DNA of 64,000 nucleotides from Verrucomicrobiota bacterium (GCA_016200005.1 JACQFP010000013.1:94218-158217), one strand, 5' to 3'. Positions 27,970 to 36,647 are shown, numbered from the stretch's first letter. Notes: a model not told the origin generated them from the sequence alone. Translations and numbers: made by a program.

Positions 27970-28737
27970 ATGAAAACAAAACTGGGATACATCATACTGG
28001 TTCTGGCTTGCGTGGTGCTCGTTGGGATTTTGATCTACAACAACAAACAAGCCACCGACCAGCGAAAGAATGACGAGGCGAAAATCCTCAACCTTTCCAA
28101 TCAATGGGTGGAAACCAGCGCCAAATTGGACGAACAAAAACAGGTCAATCTGACCTTGGAAGGGGAATTGACCAAAACCAAGGCCGAGGGCGCCAGCCTT
28201 TCCAACAACCTGAACGTGGTTTCCTCCAACCTCGCCAAGACCGCTGAGGAACTCAAGGCCGCCCGCGAAGAAATGGCCAAACGCGATGCCAAGATCGCCG
28301 AATTGGAAACGCAAAAAGAGGCGCTCGACAAACAGGCTGTGGACTTGAAGACCTCCATCGGCAACCTCGAAGGCAAGATTGCCGACACGCAGAAGAAACT
28401 GGCGGCATCCGAGGGTGACAAGGCTTTTCTCGAAAAAGAACTCAAGCGGATGATGGCCGAAAAAGCCGAACTGGAACGCCAGTTCAATGACCTCGCCGTC
28501 TTGCGCGCCCAAGTCAGCAAACTGAAAGAGGAGCTTTCCATCGCGCGACGTCTGGAATGGATTCGCCAGGGCCTCTACGGGACGCAGGACGTCAAGGGCG
28601 CGCAAAAACTGATGCAAGGCATCGCGCCAGCGACCGCGCCGCGGACCAACGCCTTCGACCTGAACGTGGAAGTCAACGCCGACGGCACCGTCAAAGTGAT
28701 TCCGCCCAAGACCAACACCCCGGCGCCGCCCAAATGA
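27970..28737 (+). CDS. Membrane-anchored coiled-coil protein
   Basis: 255 aa with one N-terminal transmembrane helix (LGYIILVLACVVLVGILIY), then a long heptad-rich coiled coil from ~40 to 190 (EELKAAREEMAKRDAKIAEL and following). A short C-terminal globular part follows (RRLEWIRQGLYGTQDVKGAQ) and a Pro/Thr tail. It probably anchors or spaces something at the inner membrane; no named family recognised. Its stop overlaps the moaA start (ATGA), so the two are in one transcript although their functions look unrelated. Confidence 0.75.
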   Translation: MKTKLGYIILVLACVVLVGILIYNNKQATDQRKNDEAKILNLSNQWVETSAKLDEQKQVNLTLEGELTKTKAEGASLSNNLNVVSSNLAKTAEELKAAREEMAKRDAKIAELETQKEALDKQAVDLKTSIGNLEGKIADTQKKLAASEGDKAFLEKELKRMMAEKAELERQFNDLAVLRAQVSKLKEELSIARRLEWIRQGLYGTQDVKGAQKLMQGIAPATAPRTNAFDLNVEVNADGTVKVIPPKTNTPAPPK

Positions 28738-29909
28738 TCCGCGCGAATTTGCTCATCGATTCGCATGGCCGCATCTTGCGCGACCTGCGCGTGAGCATTA
28801 CCGATCGCTGCAATTTCCGGTGCCTGTATTGCCTGCCGGAAACCGAGGCGGCGCAAAATTTTTATCGGGGTCGCTGGGCAACTTTGCCCAACCCCGCGCC
28901 CATCGCGCACCGATGGCAGCCTCGGTCGAACATCCTGACTTTCGAGGAAATCGAGCGCGTCGTGCGGCTCGCCGTTGATCTGGGCATTCAGAAAGTCCGG
29001 CTCACCGGCGGCGAACCGCTCTTGCGTCACGACGTGGAACAACTCGTCGCGCGGGTTGCCAGAATCCCCGGCATCGAAGACCTCGCGATGACGACGAACG
29101 GATTTCTCTTTCCACAAAAGGCCCGTGCTCTTCGCGACGCCGGACTACGACGCATCAGCTTCAGTCTCGACTCCCTCGACCGCGAGAACTTCAAAAAGAT
29201 GACCGGTCGCGACGGCTTGGACGAAGTATTGACGGGCATCAGCCTGGCGCAGGAACTTGGTTTTAATCCCGTGAAGGTCAACGCCGTCATCATCCGCGGC
29301 ATCAACGACCACGAGATCGAATCGCTCGCCGGCTTTGCGCGCGAACGCAATCTGAGTTTTCGATTTATTGAATTCATGCCGCTCGATTCCGCGCGCGCCT
29401 GGCAAAAGGAACTCGTCATGAACGGTCGCGATATTTTGCGGCGACTTCAGACGCATTTCTCCAACTCCGGTGGCAGCCGAGGTAACGAGGCTCTGATATC
29501 TTCCCCTGAACTCTCAACCCTCAACTCTCAACCAGACGGTCAAAGCCTCGTTGCCTCGACTGCCACGAAGCGCACGGCGCTCTTGCCGGTGCAATCGGAC
29601 AACCAATCCGAGACCGCCAAGCGCTGGAAATTCTCTGACGGACGCGGAGAGATCGGCATCATCGCGCCGGTGAGTGAACCCTTCTGCGGCCATTGCAATC
29701 GGCTCCGCCTCACCGCCGACGGCAAAATCCGCACCTGCCTATTCAGTGTGGTCGAACACGACTTGCGCTCGCTGTTGCGCGATGAGACGAACGACGAGGA
29801 GATCGCTGGCTGGCTGCAATCCGTCGTCTGGCAAAAGGAAGACCGTCATCACATCGGCGAGCCGGAGTTTGTGCAACCGGAGCGGACGATGAGTTGTATT
29901 GGCGGTTAG
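28734..29909 (+). CDS. moaA: GTP 3',8-cyclase MoaA, carrying an in-frame palindromic insertion
   Basis: 391 aa radical SAM enzyme of molybdopterin synthesis, converting GTP to 3',8-cyclo-GTP. The N-terminal cluster motif is CNFRCLYC with upstream Cys in SITDRC; KVRLTGGEPLLRHDV and TTNGFL follow. The C-terminal second cluster is CGHCNRLRLTADGKIRTC, and the protein ends in the required Gly-Gly (SCIGG). It is longer than the usual ~330 aa because of an insert near residue 50 and a larger one encoded by a hairpin repeat at 29471-29565 (SRGNEALISSPELSTL and following). Start ATG overlaps the preceding stop by four bases. No other mo- genes are in the window. Confidence 0.92.
   Translation: MIRANLLIDSHGRILRDLRVSITDRCNFRCLYCLPETEAAQNFYRGRWATLPNPAPIAHRWQPRSNILTFEEIERVVRLAVDLGIQKVRLTGGEPLLRHDVEQLVARVARIPGIEDLAMTTNGFLFPQKARALRDAGLRRISFSLDSLDRENFKKMTGRDGLDEVLTGISLAQELGFNPVKVNAVIIRGINDHEIESLAGFARERNLSFRFIEFMPLDSARAWQKELVMNGRDILRRLQTHFSNSGGSRGNEALISSPELSTLNSQPDGQSLVASTATKRTALLPVQSDNQSETAKRWKFSDGRGEIGIIAPVSEPFCGHCNRLRLTADGKIRTCLFSVVEHDLRSLLRDETNDEEIAGWLQSVVWQKEDRHHIGEPEFVQPERTMSCIGG
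29471..29565. repeat. Palindromic repeat inside the moaA reading frame
   Basis: The arm GGCAGCCGAGGTAACGAGG (within 29471-29496) is matched by the reverse complement of 29540-29565, 23 of 26 positions identical, around a 43-base loop containing CTCAACCCTCAACTCTCAACC-like short repeats. It adds roughly 32 residues to MoaA without breaking the frame, between the core barrel and the second iron-sulfur motif. Confidence 0.75.
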
Positions 29910-29949
29910 GACGGCTTACCTTTCGACAGTTCGTCGAAAAGAACGGTTC

Positions 29950-31641
29950 ATGAACAATTACAGACCTCGCTTTGGGTTGCTCGCCTCGATCGTCGTTCCC
30001 TTGTGCGCATCCATCTCAATCAACATGGCGCAGGCGGACGCGCCCACCTTCCGCTGGGCACAGAAAGCGGGTGGAGTCGCAAACGATTATGCATCTCGTG
30101 TTGCCATTGATCCTGATGGCAATACGTTTGTTGTCGGCACAACCGAAAGTACCAATGCCATTATCGGCAGCTTCGTGCTGACTAACAGCGGCGTCTTCAT
30201 CGCGAAGTTTGACGCCGCTGGCGTCGCGCAGTGGGTGAAACAGATCGGGCCTCGTACCAATCTCGGCGCCACACAAACTCAAAGAATCGGGACGGATGAA
30301 GCTGGCAACAGTTATGTGACCAGCACGTTCCTTCGGTTTGTCGATTTTGGCGGAACTTCACTCACGAATGGTGGCAACTCAGGTAGAGACGTGTTCATAG
30401 CGAAGTATGACGGTGCGGGCAACTTGGTCTGGGCCACCCAAGCCGGGGGGAATGGCGTAACAAACACCGTCTCGGATGCGGGCTTTGCCGTGGATGCGAC
30501 TGGAAATACTTTCATTACTGGACGGTATGGTCCAACGCCGTGCTATTTCGGCACGAATGTGCTCGGAACAAACAACGGTTATGTCAGCAGTTATGTTGCG
30601 AAGTGCGACCCGGCAGGTAATTGGGTCTGGGCCAGAGACCCGAACGGCTTGCCATCCTCCAATTTCGCCGACCCCGCGGCCATCACCGTCGAATCGTCGT
30701 ACAACTACTATCTTTGTGGATCATTCCAATCGACAACTGTGACGTTCGGATCCTTCACATTAACAAACGCTGGAAACCAAGATGCATTTGTAATCAAGTG
30801 CGACAATGAAGGGACTGTCCTATGGGCAAGACGAGCAGGGGGCAGCGATTGGGATGGTGCCATTGATCTCAAGCTGGATGCCTTGGGAAACGCGTACGTT
30901 TTAGGCTATGCCAATGCCAACGCTTCAACATTGAGTCCCATTACTATCGACGGCTTGACTGTGACGAACGCGGGATTTTTCCTGCTAAAATACGATGCGA
31001 GTGGCACTACAATCTGGGCCCGGAATGCGTCTGACTTCGGTCCTGGCCTCATCATTTATCCGGAAGGTACGTTTGGAATTGCAGTGGACGCGGTGGGAAA
31101 TTCCTACTTGAGTGGGCGATTTTTCAATACTCTCGCATTCGATGGCATTATTCTCACGAATGTTGGAGGCAGTTATACTAACCCAAATGGATACCCATCC
31201 GCATTTGTCGCTAAATACGATGTCTCCGGCGGGGCGTTGTGGGGCAAACAATTCGGAGGCGGAAAAGATTTCAGCGGCAACTACATCGATGTTTTCTCTG
31301 GGATCTCTGCGGACGCTGAGGGCAACTGCGCCGTAATCGGTTACTTTTCACTTACCAACGCTCCGTTTGACAACATCACGCTATCAACCAGCGGCAACGA
31401 TGACGTCTTTGTAGCGCGCATCGACGCCGACCCACCGCGGCTCAATATCATTCTTGCACGGAACACCGCCGTCATCTCTTGGCCGACAAATCAACCGGGT
31501 TTCCAACTCGAAAGCGCAACCGCTTTGCCAGCGGGTACCAACTGGTCACCAGTGACAAATCTAGTCGGGATCGTTGGCTATCGGAACTTCGTTACGAATG
31601 AAGTTGCGGCTGACGCCCAATTCTTCCGATTGCAGAGGTAG
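29950..31641 (+). CDS. Secreted SBBP-repeat beta-propeller-like protein
   Basis: 563 aa. Signal peptide RPRFGLLASIVVPLCASISI, then about eight tandem SBBP-like repeats of the form W-A-x-x-A-G-G ... D-x-x-G-N-x-Y-V-x-G-x-F (for example AIDPDGNTFVVGTTES, VDATGNTFITGRYG, LDALGNAYVLGYAN). These fold as a beta-propeller. The C-terminus is a beta-sandwich ending in AQFFRLQR, shared in outline with the nuclease-like protein at 36757. Probably surface-exposed or extracellular; ligand unknown. Start is at the ATG beginning the signal peptide; upstream codons belong to the moaA end region. Confidence 0.8.
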   Translation: MNNYRPRFGLLASIVVPLCASISINMAQADAPTFRWAQKAGGVANDYASRVAIDPDGNTFVVGTTESTNAIIGSFVLTNSGVFIAKFDAAGVAQWVKQIGPRTNLGATQTQRIGTDEAGNSYVTSTFLRFVDFGGTSLTNGGNSGRDVFIAKYDGAGNLVWATQAGGNGVTNTVSDAGFAVDATGNTFITGRYGPTPCYFGTNVLGTNNGYVSSYVAKCDPAGNWVWARDPNGLPSSNFADPAAITVESSYNYYLCGSFQSTTVTFGSFTLTNAGNQDAFVIKCDNEGTVLWARRAGGSDWDGAIDLKLDALGNAYVLGYANANASTLSPITIDGLTVTNAGFFLLKYDASGTTIWARNASDFGPGLIIYPEGTFGIAVDAVGNSYLSGRFFNTLAFDGIILTNVGGSYTNPNGYPSAFVAKYDVSGGALWGKQFGGGKDFSGNYIDVFSGISADAEGNCAVIGYFSLTNAPFDNITLSTSGNDDVFVARIDADPPRLNIILARNTAVISWPTNQPGFQLESATALPAGTNWSPVTNLVGIVGYRNFVTNEVAADAQFFRLQR

Positions 31642-31650
31642 TCTGTCAGC

Positions 31651-31680
31651 TTGACCAGATCGCCCGCCTGATGCTTAACT
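31651..31680 (+). promoter_or_regulatory. Predicted promoter of the fmdB-like gene
   Basis: TTGACC (31651-31656), 18 bases, TTAACT (31675-31680), then seven bases to the ATG at 31688. It lies just after the stop of the SBBP gene and again has no room for a leader. Confidence 0.4.
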
Positions 31681-31687
31681 TGTCACC

Positions 31688-32041
31688 ATGCCGACTTACG
31701 AGTACGTCTGTGAGAAGTGTAATCATCAATTTGAGAAAGTTCAGTCCATCGCCGACAAGCCGTTGACGGTGTGCCCGAAGGAACTTTGCGGTATAAAAAA
31801 GTGGGGCAAGGGCAAAGTCAAACGGGCCATTGTCTCCGGCGCCGGTCTGATTTTCAAAGGCACCGGCTTCTACATCACCGATTATCGCAGCGAGAAATAC
31901 AAGGAAGCCGCCAAGAAAGATATTGCTCCTGCCGCTGCGCCTGCCGCCGATAGTAAGCCGTCGGGCGAGAGCAAACCGGCGAAAACAGAAAGCAAACCCG
32001 AAAGCAAAGTCGCTAAGACGTCGTCCGCCAAGAAAACCTGA
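31688..32041 (+). CDS. FmdB-family zinc ribbon protein
   Basis: 117 aa. The N-terminal zinc ribbon MPTYEYVCEKCNHQFEKVQS has Cys8 and Cys11, and the second pair is Cys29 and Cys34 (CPKELC), slightly wider than the usual CxxC. The core ends GTGFYITDYRSEKYKEAAKK, typical of FmdB-like putative regulatory proteins. The C-terminal 40 residues are a Lys/Ala/Ser tail of low complexity. Function of the family is poorly known. The next gene starts 32 bases downstream. Confidence 0.9.
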   Translation: MPTYEYVCEKCNHQFEKVQSIADKPLTVCPKELCGIKKWGKGKVKRAIVSGAGLIFKGTGFYITDYRSEKYKEAAKKDIAPAAAPAADSKPSGESKPAKTESKPESKVAKTSSAKKT

Positions 32042-32072
32042 GCCAACGTACGTTGCCGGGGAACGGCCAACC

Positions 32073-33440
32073 ATGAAACATTTTGTGGTCATTGTTTGCG
32101 TTTGGTTTCTGTTGCCCGATGCGCGAGGCCAGGCTTATTACCTGGATCCTGTGACGGCGCGCAGCACCACCGGGCAATTTATTGTGTACGGCCCTCGTCA
32201 CGGCAAAGCGTTGCCGCCCAGCCTGAGCAACGCAACCAATCTGGTGCGGCTGGAGCCGCCGATCCTGGCAATTTCTTGTGAACGCATCAAAAAGGCTCTC
32301 GCGAATGAATTGGGCGCGGCGAATTCGTGGCGCGGCAAAATTTATGTGGTGTTACGTCCGGTGCGCAGCGTCGATGACGGCATCGCGATCAATGCTTCGC
32401 AGTTCACCGATGGCTGGATGTATCAAGTGGAGTTGCCGGATGCGGTGGAGTCATCGCGCCTGCTCCGCGCCATGGTGCGGGTGGTGTTGCTGGAAATGGC
32501 CAACCGCAATGCAGGCGCGCGCCAGGCCGAGATTCCGTTGTGGCTGGCTGAGGGTTTGTCGCAGGAATTGATGGCCGAGAGTGCAATCGACCTCGTCGTG
32601 CCGTTCCCGCAGCAGACCATCAATGGACTTGCCATCAGCCAGACCTTGCGCAATGCGCGCCGGACGGACCCGCTCACCGCGGCGCACGAACGCTTGTGTT
32701 CGAGTCCAGCACTGACCTTCGAGCAATTGAGCTGGCCGACGGCAGACCAGTTGTCGAGCCAGGCGGGCGAAGTCTATCGCAGCAGCGCGCAGTTGTTCGT
32801 CCATGAATTGTTGGAGCTGAACAACGGGCGGGCCTGCATGCGAACGATGGTCGAGCAGTTGCCGCACGATTTTAACTGGCAAACCACCTTTCTGCGCGCG
32901 TTTCGTTCGCGTTTCAAAAGCCCGCTGGACGTTGAGAAATGGTGGGCGCTCCAACTGGTTCACTTCACCGGGCGCGACCTGACCCAAACCTGGCCGAGCG
33001 AAGATAGCTGGAAAAAGCTGGATGACATTTTGCGTTCCTCGGTGGAAGTGCGCGCCAACACCAATGACCTCCCCCTGCACACCGAGGTGTCGCTCCAGAC
33101 GATCATCAAGGAATGGGATTTCCTGCGGCAGAACCGGGTGCTGCGCCAAAAGGTCAATGAACTGCAAATGCTGCGGCTGCGCGTTTCCCAGGATTTGATT
33201 TATGTTGCCGACGATTACCGCCGGACGCTCGATGCCTATTTGCAGAAGCGTGACAAGGCCGAGCTGGCTTTCGCGAATAGGAAACAAAAACGACCGGACT
33301 TCGACCCGCTTCTCCAGGAAACCCTCAATGAACTGGACTTGCTCGACGCATGGCGCGCACAACTGCGCCCGGACAAAAATCCGGTCACCATTGCGGCCCC
33401 AACAATCACCAAAGCCGCGCCACCACCTGAAGTCCGGTGA
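32073..33440 (+). CDS. Secreted peptidase-like protein lacking the metal site
   Basis: 455 aa with a signal peptide (KHFVVIVCVWFLLPDARG). The region MVRVVLLEMANRNAG followed by EIPLWLAEGLSQELMAES matches the pattern of gluzincin peptidase MA-like proteins (HExxH ... P-x-W-L-x-E-G), but both zinc-binding histidines are replaced (LLEMA), so metallopeptidase activity is unlikely. A helical C-terminus (~340-430) resembles a coiled coil. This suggests a pseudo-enzyme with a binding role. The frame extends upstream but the signal peptide fixes the start. Confidence 0.65.
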   Translation: MKHFVVIVCVWFLLPDARGQAYYLDPVTARSTTGQFIVYGPRHGKALPPSLSNATNLVRLEPPILAISCERIKKALANELGAANSWRGKIYVVLRPVRSVDDGIAINASQFTDGWMYQVELPDAVESSRLLRAMVRVVLLEMANRNAGARQAEIPLWLAEGLSQELMAESAIDLVVPFPQQTINGLAISQTLRNARRTDPLTAAHERLCSSPALTFEQLSWPTADQLSSQAGEVYRSSAQLFVHELLELNNGRACMRTMVEQLPHDFNWQTTFLRAFRSRFKSPLDVEKWWALQLVHFTGRDLTQTWPSEDSWKKLDDILRSSVEVRANTNDLPLHTEVSLQTIIKEWDFLRQNRVLRQKVNELQMLRLRVSQDLIYVADDYRRTLDAYLQKRDKAELAFANRKQKRPDFDPLLQETLNELDLLDAWRAQLRPDKNPVTIAAPTITKAAPPPEVR

Positions 33441-33624
33441 TCGTCATGGCCAGATTAGCGGGAATTCTTCAGGTGTGCCGGTGAAGAAAGCAGGCTGATG
33501 AATGTGAAATCTCGATTCCAGTTTTGTCGTGTGCCCGCAGAGAATAATACAGACGTCTCCGCGCGGCTTCGAGTTTACATTCAACCACTTACGACATGAG
33601 ATGGAGGTGGCAAAAGTCCGTCTC

Positions 33625-33652
33625 TTGACACCAGCCCGACCCAAAATATAGT
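33625..33652 (+). promoter_or_regulatory. kamA promoter, predicted near-leaderless
   Basis: Consensus TTGACA (33625-33630), 16 bases, TATAGT (33647-33652), then nine bases to the ATG at 33662. One of the best sigma70-like matches in the window. Confidence 0.55.
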
Positions 33653-33661
33653 TCTCGCACA

Positions 33662-34897
33662 ATGCATGATATTTCATTGGGTAGCGGCGAGGAGCCGCCA
33701 GCGGATTCAAGATTAGACCTCCTGAAAAAATTTCGATCGGCCGGGCGCGGGTTTTGGCGCGACGTCTCCGACGCTCACTGGAACGACTGGCGGTGGCAAC
33801 TCAGAAACCGGATCACGACCATCGAGCAATTGGAGCGGCTGATGCCCACGCTCACGCCGGAGGAACGCGCGGGCGCGGTCCTTTCGAGCACCAAACTCGC
33901 CATGGCCATCACGCCCTATTTCTTCAACTTGATCGATCTGGCGGACGAAAATTGCCCCATCCGCCGGCAGGTTATTCCGCGCATCGAGGAAACCAGCACC
34001 GCGCCCTGGGAAATGGCCGACCCTTGTGGCGAAGATTCTCATTCGCCCGTGCCCGGACTCGTGCATCGCTATCCCGACCGCGTGTTGTTTCTGGTGACTG
34101 ATCGTTGCGCCGCCTACTGCCGTTACTGCACGCGCTCACGGCTCGTGAGTAATGCCGCCGGCTATGATTTTCATCCGGAGTTTGATCGGCAAATCCAATA
34201 CATCCGCGAACACCCGGAAGTGCGCGATGTGCTGCTCAGTGGCGGCGACCCGCTGTTGTTCAGTGACGAGAAACTTGAACATCTCCTGAGCCAGTTGCGC
34301 GCAATCCCGCACGTCGAGTTTCTCCGCATCGGCACGCGCATCCCGATTTTTCTGCCGCAACGCATCACACCGGAATTGTGCGCGATGCTGAAAAAGCTTC
34401 ATCCGCTGTTCATCAGCATCCACACGAATCATCCGCGCGAACTCACCACCGAAGTGCGCGATGCGCTCGGTCGTCTGGCCGACGCCGGCATCCCGCTCGG
34501 CAACCAGTCTGTGCTTCTCCGCCACGTCAATGACAACGTGACTGTGATGAAGGCGCTCGTGCAGAAACTGCTGATGTGCCGTGTGAAGCCATATTACATC
34601 TATCAATGTGATCCGATCTCCGGCTCAGCCCACTTGCGCGCCAGCATCCGCAAGGGGCTTGAGATCATGGACGGTCTGCGCGGTCACACGACCGGCTACG
34701 CCGTGCCACAGTACGTGATCGATGCGCCCGGTGGGGGCGGCAAGGTGCCGATCAATCCCGAATATATTTTGAGCCACAACGCCGACCGCGTGGTCCTTCG
34801 CAACTACGAAGGCAAAGTCTTCGAGTATGTCGTGGGTGCTAAGAGCGCGCCGCAGTACAAAGCCTCGGAGAATTTCAGCGTGCCGGAGTTGTTTTGA
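33662..34897 (+). CDS. kamA: Lysine 2,3-aminomutase family radical SAM protein
   Basis: 411 aa. The radical SAM cysteines are C149, C153 and C156 (CAAYCRYCTRSR). The PLP lysine is K361 in APGGGGKVPI, and the two aspartates that bind the substrate amine in clostridial KamA appear as D317 (YQCDPISG) and D354 (VIDAPGG). That favours true lysine 2,3-aminomutase over EpmB or glutamate mutases. The product beta-lysine would be an osmolyte precursor or EF-P donor, but no ablB acetyltransferase or epmA adjoins. Preceded by a strong promoter; followed by a small membrane protein whose start overlaps its stop. Confidence 0.88.
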   Translation: MHDISLGSGEEPPADSRLDLLKKFRSAGRGFWRDVSDAHWNDWRWQLRNRITTIEQLERLMPTLTPEERAGAVLSSTKLAMAITPYFFNLIDLADENCPIRRQVIPRIEETSTAPWEMADPCGEDSHSPVPGLVHRYPDRVLFLVTDRCAAYCRYCTRSRLVSNAAGYDFHPEFDRQIQYIREHPEVRDVLLSGGDPLLFSDEKLEHLLSQLRAIPHVEFLRIGTRIPIFLPQRITPELCAMLKKLHPLFISIHTNHPRELTTEVRDALGRLADAGIPLGNQSVLLRHVNDNVTVMKALVQKLLMCRVKPYYIYQCDPISGSAHLRASIRKGLEIMDGLRGHTTGYAVPQYVIDAPGGGGKVPINPEYILSHNADRVVLRNYEGKVFEYVVGAKSAPQYKASENFSVPELF

Positions 34898-35127
34898 AAA
34901 CTGTAACGAACCTGGCGAAGGACCAGAGGGTATCACGACTCTCCCTCATCGCTTGCGTAATCACTTTCATCTTGTCTGCGTTGATGCTGTGCGACTGTCC
35001 CGGGTTTGCAGTTGTCATGGGTGTGTTCACAATATTTCCAATCCTGCGAGGCCCTCCGGCTTATCGGTTCATCGGTATCATCGCTTTAGTTTGTGCCGTG
35101 GCTTACGACATTTACCTTTCCCGTTAA
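34894..35127 (+). CDS. Small two-helix membrane protein
   Basis: 77 aa, start TTG overlapping the end of kamA by four bases. Two or three hydrophobic segments are seen (LSLIACVITFILSALMLCD, FAVVMGVFTIFPILRG, FIGIIALVCAVAYDIYL), enough for a hairpin in the membrane. No family recognised. The rare start codon and small size lower certainty, but overlap with kamA and clean hydrophobic composition support translation. Confidence 0.5.
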   Translation: MKTVTNLAKDQRVSRLSLIACVITFILSALMLCDCPGFAVVMGVFTIFPILRGPPAYRFIGIIALVCAVAYDIYLSR

Positions 35128-35207
35128 ATCGTGTGTGTGTTTGGTTTCCTTCTTCTGCTTTTGGCAGTTGTTGCACCGTTGCAGATTTCCTGATTTCCTG
35201 ATTCGTC

Positions 35208-35861
35208 ATGGCACGTGAGTCAAATCAAGCCAAAGTTGTGCGCGTTCGGAAAATCCTCGTCGCATTACAAAAGACTTACCCCGACGCGCACTGCGAGTTG
35301 AATTACTCGAATCCTTTGGAATTGCTCATCGCAACAATTCTCTCCGCGCAGTGCACAGATAAACGCGTCAACCTCGTGACCGCTGACTTGTTCAAGAAGT
35401 ATCGGTCGGCAAAAGATTTTGCCAACGCCGACCCCGCTGGATTGGAGCAGGACATCAAGACCACCGGTTTTTTTCGGAACAAAGCGAAGAACATTCGAAC
35501 CTGTTGCCGCAAACTCATCGAGTTTCATCAAGGCGAAGTGCCGCGCACGATGGAGGAGTTGACGCATCTCGATGGTGTGGGGCGCAAGACGGCGAACGTC
35601 GTCCTTGGCAATGCATTCAACATAAACCTCGGCATCGTCGTGGACACGCATGTTGCACGATTGTCCGCGCGACTCGGTTTGACGAGGGAAAAGACACCGG
35701 AGAAAATCGAGCTGGAGTTGATGAAACTCGTGCCGCAGATGCAATGGACGCTGTTCAGCCATTGGCTCATCTGGCACGGGCGTCGGCGGTGTTTTGCGCG
35801 CAATCCCGATTGTCCGAATTGTGAAGTTGCCCGGCTGTGTCCTTCGGCTGGGAAAGTTTGA
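35208..35861 (+). CDS. nth: Endonuclease III
   Basis: 217 aa base-excision repair glycosylase/AP lyase. Motifs: LIATILSAQCTDKRVN, the helix-hairpin-helix LDGVGRKTANVVLGNAF (catalytic Lys in GRKT), Asp in VVDTHVARLSARLGL, and a complete 4Fe-4S site C-x6-C-x2-C-x5-C (CFARNPDCPNCEVARLC). Full length with no oddities. Followed within 20 bases by a hairpin repeat and the lipoate ligase gene. Confidence 0.95.
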   Translation: MARESNQAKVVRVRKILVALQKTYPDAHCELNYSNPLELLIATILSAQCTDKRVNLVTADLFKKYRSAKDFANADPAGLEQDIKTTGFFRNKAKNIRTCCRKLIEFHQGEVPRTMEELTHLDGVGRKTANVVLGNAFNINLGIVVDTHVARLSARLGLTREKTPEKIELELMKLVPQMQWTLFSHWLIWHGRRRCFARNPDCPNCEVARLCPSAGKV

Positions 35862-35868
35862 TTCAGGA

Positions 35869-35960
35869 AACATCCAACCTTGAACATTCAACATCCAACA
35901 TCCAATTGGGGAATCGGGCGCGAAGGTGCCTTGGATGTCGGATGTTCGACGTTGGAGGTT
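35869..35960. repeat. Palindromic repeat at the 5' end of the lipoate ligase gene
   Basis: The arm beginning AACATCCAACCTTGAACATT at 35869 is imperfectly mirrored by 35931-35960 (TTGGATGTCGGATGTTCGAC and following). The loop holds ACATCCAACATCCAA-type short repeats. It covers the junction between nth and the lipoate ligase and supplies the first 27 or so codons of the open frame. Confidence 0.65.
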
Positions 35961-36647
35961 GATTGTTCCGATTGGCTCTTGCTCAACTCCGGCCCAAGCC
36001 TCGCCGCGTTCAACATGGCGTTGGATGAAGCTTTGTTGGAGGCCGCGCCCAGCTTGGGCAAACCTGTTCTCCGATTCTACGGTTGGGCAGAACGTGCCGC
36101 GTCGTTCGGTTACTTCCAGAAATATTCCGAGGTCGAGCGAATGACTTTGTTGCGGCCTCTCGTTCGGAGGCCGACCGGCGGTGGGCTCGTGCCGCACGAT
36201 GCGGACTGGACCTACAGCCTGGTTTTTCCGCCGACCAATCCGTGGTATGCCCTTAAAGCGGTCGAGAGTTATCGGCAGGTTCACGAATGGATTCAAGCCG
36301 CCTTCACAAAGCTTGGAGTCGTCACGGAGCTCGCGGCTGCGTGCCGCAAGGCTTCACTAGGGCAATGCTTTGTCGGCCATGAGAAGTTTGACGTGCTTTG
36401 GCAGGGGCGAAAGATTGCCGGTGCCGCTCAGCGTCGCACGCGCCATGGTCTGCTGATTCAAGGTTCGGTACAACCGCCCTCGAAACGAATCACACGAGAC
36501 GACTGGCAAGGGGCAATGCGCGAAGTGGTCCACGCACCGGCCGGTGTTCGTTGGGCGGAGTCCAAACCAGCCGCCGACCTGGCGACGCGCGTGGCCGAAT
36601 TGGTTCAGCAAAAATATTTTCAAGCCGCTTACAACCAAAGGCGTTAA
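35880..36647 (+). CDS. Biotin/lipoate A/B-type protein ligase
   Basis: Up to 255 aa. Core motifs: FNMALDEALLE, LRFYGWAERAASFGYFQ, the signature LVRRPTGGGLVPHDADWTYS and the lysine motif VLWQGRKIAGAAQRRTRHGLL with QGSV. This matches the ligase/octanoyltransferase superfamily that attaches lipoate or octanoate to carrier lysines. The true start is unclear: the first ~25 codons lie inside a palindromic repeat and no ATG precedes the core, so initiation from a TTG near 35952 is plausible. No E2 or glycine-cleavage H gene adjoins. Confidence 0.8.
   Translation: MNIQHPTSNWGIGREGALDVGCSTLEVDCSDWLLLNSGPSLAAFNMALDEALLEAAPSLGKPVLRFYGWAERAASFGYFQKYSEVERMTLLRPLVRRPTGGGLVPHDADWTYSLVFPPTNPWYALKAVESYRQVHEWIQAAFTKLGVVTELAAACRKASLGQCFVGHEKFDVLWQGRKIAGAAQRRTRHGLLIQGSVQPPSKRITRDDWQGAMREVVHAPAGVRWAESKPAADLATRVAELVQQKYFQAAYNQRR

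Noticed and set aside
29461..29580. CRISPR-like short repeats (CTCAACCCTCAACTCTCAACC)
   Set aside because: Only a few short units inside a hairpin loop; no repeat-spacer regularity and no cas genes.
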